18,744 nt of DNA from JANLTP01 sp031363055 (GTDB lineage: Bacteria; Pseudomonadota; Gammaproteobacteria; Burkholderiales; Burkholderiaceae_E): assembly GCA_031363055.1 (NCBI GenBank), contig JANLTP010000177.1, positions 1-18,744 of the forward strand. The letters run 5' to 3'. The position numbers and the translations under genes were made by a program. Of the stretch, positions 14,499 to 18,744 are shown one piece after another (the first letter of the stretch is position 1; each line of letters opens with the position of its first letter). Below the pieces are notes generated by a model, which had not been told where the DNA came from, ran no database searches, and saw nothing but the letters and a program-made list of their open reading frames with translations.

Positions 14499-15317
14499 TT
14501 AAAGATTCGATTCTAGTTCGGCCAACGCGTGTGCCACTTCCTCGGAATACCTTGACCAGTGATAGCGCAGGTAAGTACCGCGCGCATTGAGCCGGGCAAT
14601 TTGCCAGCCGGCAGCGCCATCCAGAAAACCGCCTCGCAACAGGTAGCCTCGAACAAACGTCCAGTGACCGCGCACTGCGGCCAGGGTCGGGCGCCATCGG
14701 CTGCGCAGCGAAACGCGGTCAGTTCGGCGCTCACGGATCTTGCGGGCGCCCAGCTCGGCATAACGCAGCATTTTCTCGCGGGCGTCGGCCAAGCTCTCAA
14801 CACTGTCGTGCCACAGAAAGCCGGCCAATTCACCTTGCGGTAACGGCGCCTCAACGCGCTCGTGAACCAGATCATCAGTGAATCGCGCCGATTGACGGCG
14901 AAACAGACGCAAGACGCGATCACCACCCCAGTCGCCATAACGAACCAGCTTGCCGCAAAATCGCGAGCGCCTGACGACCCAGTAGGCATCACGCTCGGGT
15001 GCCTGCAGGGCAGCCTGGATGGACTGCGCCAGTTCCGCGCTGACCCATTCGTCGGCATCCATCGAAAACACCCATTCGCCACGGGCCAAGGCCAGAGCGC
15101 GATTCTTCTGGCGGCCAAAGCCGGGCCAATCGGCACTTGAATGCACCGCTGCGCCCAGCGCCGACGCCCGATTCAACGTATTGTCCTGGCTACCGGAGTC
15201 AAGCACCACCCACTCGTTGGCGAAGGTGACCGAGCGCAAACAGCGTTCAATGTGATGCTCTTCGTTGCGAGTGATGACGCAGACGGACAGTTTTACCGCA
15301 GACTCGGACACGGGCAA
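14499..15317 (-). CDS. Glycosyltransferase family 2, WaaE/KdtX-like
   Basis: A 272-residue GT-A glycosyltransferase. The N-terminal domain has SVCVITRNEEHHIERCLRSV (11-30), VVLDSGSQDNT (37-47), WPGFGRQKNRAL (64-75) and the metal-binding SMDADEW (85-91). This GFG.QKN plus DADE pattern is the WaaE/KdtX group, which adds a glucose to heptose I of the lipopolysaccharide inner core in some Gram-negatives. The C-terminal part (HWTFVRGYLLRGGFLDGAAG) resembles the family's membrane-associated end. Start: an in-frame stop lies just upstream, leaving TTG 15317 or GTG 15311; neither has a good Shine-Dalgarno. A TACAAT -10-like box is at 15349-15344, about 30 bases upstream, without a good -35. The neighbours support a lipopolysaccharide role. 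Confidence 0.88.
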   Translation of the reverse strand: MPVSESAVKLSVCVITRNEEHHIERCLRSVTFANEWVVLDSGSQDNTLNRASALGAAVHSSADWPGFGRQKNRALALARGEWVFSMDADEWVSAELAQSIQAALQAPERDAYWVVRRSRFCGKLVRYGDWGGDRVLRLFRRQSARFTDDLVHERVEAPLPQGELAGFLWHDSVESLADAREKMLRYAELGARKIRERRTDRVSLRSRWRPTLAAVRGHWTFVRGYLLRGGFLDGAAGWQIARLNARGTYLRYHWSRYSEEVAHALAELESNL

Positions 15318-15405
15318 GGGCGTTCATAAAAATCAACGCATCGATTGTAAGGTGCCGCAGATCGGCTCCTCTGCCGGGTGGTTCGGGGTGCTATTCGGCT
15401 GCAGG

Positions 15406-16101
15406 TCACTTTCGCAACAGCACGCAAGAAATCTGATACGGTTTACGAAGCCAGAAGAATTTGTGCGCCAGGGTCAGCCAACGTCGCGGTGCAATGAACG
15501 GAAACAGCAAGCGAAGCACGCGACGGGTCCGTTTGGCCAGTGAATTGGCGAAAAATTCCTCGCCGTAATTTCCACACTCGACCGCTTTTGAAGTTAGACA
15601 CCGGTAACCGGGAAACAAGGCTGCAATCTCGGCGGGTGAGACCCGGTAGTAGGTATCAATCGGATCCGGATGATAGGGATACGACAACGGTGCGGTAACC
15701 AGAATCAAGCCGCCGGGACGAACGATAGAATCAAGAATGGCCGGTAGTCGCTGACGAGCTTCGGCATCAACATGTTCAAACACATTGCAGAAAAAAATCA
15801 GCGCCGGTTGCAGTGCGCGCAGCCGCAACACAAACTGCGTATCGAACAAATCGCCCTGCAGATCGACGCCGTCATCTACGAACATGTCCGAGTTCACCAA
15901 GCGGTAGCCGCGCGCAAGCACCGGCTTTAAAGTGAGCTCGTGGATATGCGGCTTTTGCTGCTCGCGCGCCCGCCGTGAACCACAGCCGAGATTCAGCACC
16001 ACCGGCGCGGCGCCAGCATCGTTGGCACTGGTATCCACCACGTGGACCGGCAAAAACTCGAGCAGCGCCGCGTTGATCCACTGAGCTTCGTCGCGGCGCA
16101 A
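15406..16101 (-). CDS. Class I SAM-dependent methyltransferase
   Basis: A 231-residue Rossmann-fold methyltransferase. Motif I is VVLNLGCGSRR (34-44); an acidic GVDLQGDLFD (78-87) and FFCNVFEHVD follow, then the post-motif stretch RPGGLILVTAPLSYPYHPDP. The C-terminal part is basic and aromatic (RTRRVLRLLFPFIAPRRWL), possibly membrane-associating. Start TTG 16101 has GGGGAG at a 7-base spacing and lies 3 bases after the stop of the upstream methyltransferase, so the pair are co-translated. Substrate unknown; surrounding genes suggest a surface glycan or lipid intermediate. Confidence 0.86.
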   Translation of the reverse strand: MRRDEAQWINAALLEFLPVHVVDTSANDAGAAPVVLNLGCGSRRAREQQKPHIHELTLKPVLARGYRLVNSDMFVDDGVDLQGDLFDTQFVLRLRALQPALIFFCNVFEHVDAEARQRLPAILDSIVRPGGLILVTAPLSYPYHPDPIDTYYRVSPAEIAALFPGYRCLTSKAVECGNYGEEFFANSLAKRTRRVLRLLFPFIAPRRWLTLAHKFFWLRKPYQISCVLLRK

Positions 16102-16104
16102 GCC

Positions 16105-16641
16105 TTAACTCCCCGAGCCGTTGCTCGCTTCGACCTTGCGAACCTTCAGCAGGAAGCTCAAGGTCGAGGCGCGGAATACGAAGCACCAATTGCTTTCGTA
16201 GCTCTTCGGGCTCAGCTTGAATATCAGGCGGCCGATATTGCCCATCAGACCGCCGAACGATAGTTTCCGCTCGAGAATCTCGAACCGGTGACCGGCCGAG
16301 GTGTAGTGCGCCACCTGCTCCCGGGTAAAGTGATCAAGCGAGAAATAGGAGAGATGATGAACATGCGTCGGGTCGCGCCAGGACGACAGGCTGGTGAAAT
16401 GCGGCGTCAAGATCCGTACCGTCGCACCATCGCGACTGATGCGGTGCATTTCGCGCATGAGCGCTGGAATATCCATCACATGCTCGATCACGTTATCGAG
16501 CAGAATCTCGTCGACGCTGCTGCTCGCGAAGGGCAACATTTGAGTCAGATCGGCGCGAACATCGACGGCTGACGTCAAATATTTATCGACGCCAACAAAA
16601 CCGGCCACACGCTTGCCGCCGCAACCCAGATTCAGCTTCAT
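16105..16641 (-). CDS. Small class I SAM-dependent methyltransferase
   Basis: A 178-residue methyltransferase beginning directly at motif I, MKLNLGCGGKRVAGFVGVD (1-19), with an acidic end of strand 2 (DVRADL), LPFASSSVDEILLDNVIEHV (about 36-55) and the post-motif HRISRDGATVRILTPH. This is the compact form found in glycan and lipopolysaccharide clusters. Sequence is not a fragment: stop and start are both defined by neighbours. The ATG is the second of two identical copies created by a 17-bp tandem duplication that also duplicated the AAGG ribosome binding site. It is 30 bases downstream of msbA and 3 bases before the next methyltransferase. Substrate unknown. Confidence 0.84.
   Translation of the reverse strand: MKLNLGCGGKRVAGFVGVDKYLTSAVDVRADLTQMLPFASSSVDEILLDNVIEHVMDIPALMREMHRISRDGATVRILTPHFTSLSSWRDPTHVHHLSYFSLDHFTREQVAHYTSAGHRFEILERKLSFGGLMGNIGRLIFKLSPKSYESNWCFVFRASTLSFLLKVRKVEASNGSGS
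16109..16114 (-). promoter_or_regulatory. Shine-Dalgarno for a TTG-started methyltransferase
   Basis: GGGGAG on the minus strand, inside the 3' end of the upstream methyltransferase gene and 7 bases before the TTG at 16101. It is a strong match that fixes the unusual start. Confidence 0.75.
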
Positions 16642-16669
16642 TGGCTGGTTGCCTTCATTGGCTGGTTGC
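16636..16669. repeat. Perfect 17-bp tandem duplication at a gene start
   Basis: Two identical 17-base units (16636-16652 and 16653-16669) fill the gap between the msbA stop and the methyltransferase ATG. On the minus strand each unit reads AAGGCAACCAGCCAATG, so each carries a Shine-Dalgarno-like AAGG and an ATG. The first ATG (16658) encodes MKATSQ and stops at a TGA (16640-16638) that overlaps the second, true ATG as ATGA. Confidence 0.93.
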
Positions 16670-16671
16670 CT

Positions 16672-18435
16672 TCACGGATTGGACGCCGTCATGGGGCTGG
16701 TCGCCTCACTGTACTGCGCACGGTGCAATCGCGCGTACGGCCCGTCTCGCTGCAACAGGTCGCGATGTCGCCCCTGCTCGACAATTCGGCCGGCCTCCAA
16801 CACCACAATCCGGTCGGCGCGCTCGATGGTTGACAAGCGATGCGCAACCACCAGGGTGGTACGACCGGCCATCGTACGCTCCAGCGCGAGTTGCACCTCA
16901 CGTTCAGTCTGCGAGTCGAGCGCCGAAGTGGCTTCGTCGAGCAAAAGCACCGGCGCGTCCTTGAGCAAGGCACGAGCGATGGCCAAGCGCTGACGTTGAC
17001 CACCCGATAGTTTGGTACCGCGCTCGCCGACCTGAGTATCAAGCCCATCGGGCAGCGAGCGAATGAAGTCATCGAGCGCCGCCTTGGCGAGCACTGACCA
17101 GATCTGTTCATCGCTGACTACGGCGGTCACACCAAAAGCGACATTGGCTCGCACGGTATCGTTGAACAACACGATCTCCTGGCTGACCAGCGCAATTTGT
17201 GCACGCAAGCTGCCCAGACTCAGGTCTTCAATCGGAATATCGTCGAGCAAAATACGCCCACTGCTGGCACGGTGAAACCGTGGCAACAGGTTGATGATGC
17301 TGGTCTTGCCGCCACCCGATGCGCCGACCAGTGCGATGACCTCACCGGGTTTTACGTCGAGATCGATCTGGCTGATGGCATCGCGGTCGGCGCCGGCATA
17401 GCGAAAGCTGAGCTGCTCAAAACGGATTGCGCCGCGCGCCCGATCGAGGGTTCGGGTGCCGGTATCCGGCTCGACCTGCTGATCGAGCAACTCGAACACC
17501 GTTTCGGCGGCGGCTAGGCCGCGCTGCAAACTGCTGTTGATATCAGCCAGGTGTTTGAGGGGCGCCAGCAACATCAGCATGGCAGTAATAAATGCCGCAA
17601 ATCCGCCGACGGTGGTCTGGCCGCTGGCGCTCTGAATCAGCGCCACGCAGACCACGACCGATACAGCGATGGCGGCAGCAATCTGGGTTACCGGTACGGT
17701 CGCACTGGTGGCGATGGTCATTTTCATGGCGAACCCGCGCAGCCGTTCAGCGACTCGCGTGAACATGGCTTGCTGGCGCGGGTAGCCGTCGAACACCTTG
17801 ATGACCTTGTAGCCGTGTACCGCCTCTTCGACAACCCGCGTCAATTCACCGGTGTACTCAAGACTTTGCCGACTGAGGCTGCGAATGCGGCGCGAGAACC
17901 CGGCCACCAGCAGCGCCATGACCGGAATCAACGCCAGCGCGACCAAGGTCAGTCGCCAATTCAACCAAAGCAAGTAGCCGAGCAAACCGACGATGACGAG
18001 GCTGTCGCGAACCACGGTGGTCAACACCCGACTGGCCGCCACCGTTACGTTGTTGACTTCGAACACCACCTTCGAGATCAGCAACCCGGAGGCCTGCCGC
18101 TCGAAGTCGGCGGCCGATAACCGCATGAGATGCGAAAACATCTGTTTGCGAAGATCAAGCAGTACATTATTGGCGACCCAGGACAGACCATAATTGCCAA
18201 AGAAAGTGCCGATACCGCGCAGCATAAAAATACCGAGAATGGCGGCCGGAACAATCCACAGGGAGAAGGTACGTTTCTCGACAAAACCTTGATCCAGCAA
18301 AGGCTTCATGAGCGCGGGCAACAACGGTTCGGTCGCTGCTGCCAGCACCAGACCGGCAATCGCAATCGCGAAGCCCGCCCAATAAGGCCGGGTGTAGCGC
18401 AACAGGCGCCGATAGAGTTCCAGGCTCTGCTTCAC
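16672..18435 (-). CDS. msbA: Lipid A export ATP-binding/permease protein MsbA
   Basis: A 587-residue half-type ABC exporter (E. coli MsbA is 582) that flips core-lipid A across the inner membrane. The N-terminal six-helix membrane domain covers about 18-300, including LLWLNWRLTLVALALIPVMA (155-174). The nucleotide-binding domain has Walker A GASGGGKT (371-378), signature LSGGQ (476-480), Walker B VLLLDEATSALD (496-507) and switch His 532. I chose GTG 18435: it matches the family beginning (MKQSLELYRRLLRYTRPYW) and overlaps the upstream glycosyltransferase stop as GTGA. The longer open frame overlaps that gene. Its context among glycosyltransferases supports MsbA over a generic ABC exporter. 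Confidence 0.93.
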   Translation of the reverse strand: MKQSLELYRRLLRYTRPYWAGFAIAIAGLVLAAATEPLLPALMKPLLDQGFVEKRTFSLWIVPAAILGIFMLRGIGTFFGNYGLSWVANNVLLDLRKQMFSHLMRLSAADFERQASGLLISKVVFEVNNVTVAASRVLTTVVRDSLVIVGLLGYLLWLNWRLTLVALALIPVMALLVAGFSRRIRSLSRQSLEYTGELTRVVEEAVHGYKVIKVFDGYPRQQAMFTRVAERLRGFAMKMTIATSATVPVTQIAAAIAVSVVVCVALIQSASGQTTVGGFAAFITAMLMLLAPLKHLADINSSLQRGLAAAETVFELLDQQVEPDTGTRTLDRARGAIRFEQLSFRYAGADRDAISQIDLDVKPGEVIALVGASGGGKTSIINLLPRFHRASSGRILLDDIPIEDLSLGSLRAQIALVSQEIVLFNDTVRANVAFGVTAVVSDEQIWSVLAKAALDDFIRSLPDGLDTQVGERGTKLSGGQRQRLAIARALLKDAPVLLLDEATSALDSQTEREVQLALERTMAGRTTLVVAHRLSTIERADRIVVLEAGRIVEQGRHRDLLQRDGPYARLHRAQYSEATSPMTASNP

Positions 18436-18744
18436 GCCGATTTTCCGTTGACCATCGACCGGTACAGCGTCAACAACTGCCCGGCCAGAAACTTCAGAGA
18501 ATACGGGGCTGCGCTCGCTCTGGCCGCCGCGCGCATCTCGGGTGCTCGGACGATTTGCGACATATGAGTCGCAAGGGTCGGCGCATCGATGGCACTGCAC
18601 ACAAAGCCGTTTTTGCCGGACTCGATCAGTTCGGCGGCGCCACACTTCGGACTGGTGATGACCGGCAGACCACAGGCGAGCGCCTCGAGTACGGCATTCG
18701 GAAACGGGTCATAAAGCGTCGGCAAGATGAAGCCATCGGCCGCT
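18432..18744 (-). CDS. Glycosyltransferase family 4, C-terminal end (partial)
   Basis: The last 103 codons or so of a gene that continues past the window edge; the first readable residues are AADGFILPTLYDPFPNAVLEA. The stretch DPFPNAVLEALACGLPVIT is the GT4 donor-binding motif. The E of the EX7E motif is replaced by D (DPFPNAVLE), common in WaaG-like lipopolysaccharide glucosyltransferases. It then has AAELIESGKNGFV, typical of the family. The TGA overlaps the msbA GTG. With msbA next to it, a lipopolysaccharide core role is likely. Confidence 0.85.
   Translation of the reverse strand, partial: AADGFILPTLYDPFPNAVLEALACGLPVITSPKCGAAELIESGKNGFVCSAIDAPTLATHMSQIVRAPEMRAAARASAAPYSLKFLAGQLLTLYRSMVNGKSA

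Noticed and set aside
14513..15136. 207-codon minus-strand frame overlapping the GT2 gene
   Set aside because: It is an out-of-frame shadow: Arg/Ala/Trp-rich translation without motifs, whereas the GT2 frame has all the family motifs.
18436..18645. Extended msbA start inside the neighbouring glycosyltransferase
   Set aside because: The region encodes the conserved GT4 end in another frame; the GTGA overlap at 18432-18435 is a natural start.

Overview
The window looks like chromosomal DNA of a GC-rich betaproteobacterium, most probably of the order Burkholderiales or a close relative. The main evidence is the plus-strand run yebC-purD-hemF-nadD-rsfS-rlmH-maf-rng, an order I associate with Burkholderiales-type genomes; this is from memory, not from a search. 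No rRNA, tRNA, CRISPR array, insertion sequence or phage gene was seen. Coding density is high and no gene-free stretch exceeds about 200 bases.

Region 1 (1-5956, all minus strand; transcription runs toward base 1) holds, in order of transcription, a HerA/YjgR-type ATPase (4391-5956), an atypical short-chain dehydrogenase/reductase that lacks the usual YxxxK catalytic pair (3514-4293), a quinone oxidoreductase (2446-3417), the tRNA-modifying ThiF-family enzyme TcdA (1618-2445), and an MFS-like transporter of the NTP/NDP-exchange (ATP/ADP translocase-like) group (185-1507). Quinone oxidoreductase and tcdA abut with zero spacing. Both ends of the transporter gene carry short tandem repeats.

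Region 2 (6034-13791, plus strand) is the housekeeping operon: YebC-family translation/transcription factor, purine synthesis (purD), haem synthesis (hemF), NAD synthesis (nadD), ribosome silencing (rsfS), 23S rRNA methylation (rlmH), non-canonical nucleotide or septum control (maf), rRNA/mRNA processing (rng), then a GT4 glycosyltransferase coupled to rng by a TTGA overlap. Nearly all junctions are overlaps or very short gaps, so one long transcript from the 5957-6033 divergent promoter region is likely.

Region 3 (13861-18744, minus strand, converging on region 2) is an envelope/lipopolysaccharide-type cluster. In order of transcription it has the C-terminal end of a GT4 glycosyltransferase (cut by the window edge), the lipid A flippase msbA, two adjacent class I SAM methyltransferases, a WaaE/KdtX-like GT2 glycosyltransferase, and an AhpD-like peroxidase-family protein.

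The window is mostly ordinary. I do not see a new defence or mobile system. The most unusual signals are small and sit at gene boundaries: short tandem duplications (18 bp x3, 8 bp x5, 16 bp x2, 17 bp x2, and a degenerate copy of the rlmH start) and three 6-7-codon mini-ORFs whose ATG lies exactly 17 nt upstream of the ATG of the following gene and whose stop overlaps or lies just inside it. Five genes also appear to use TTG starts.
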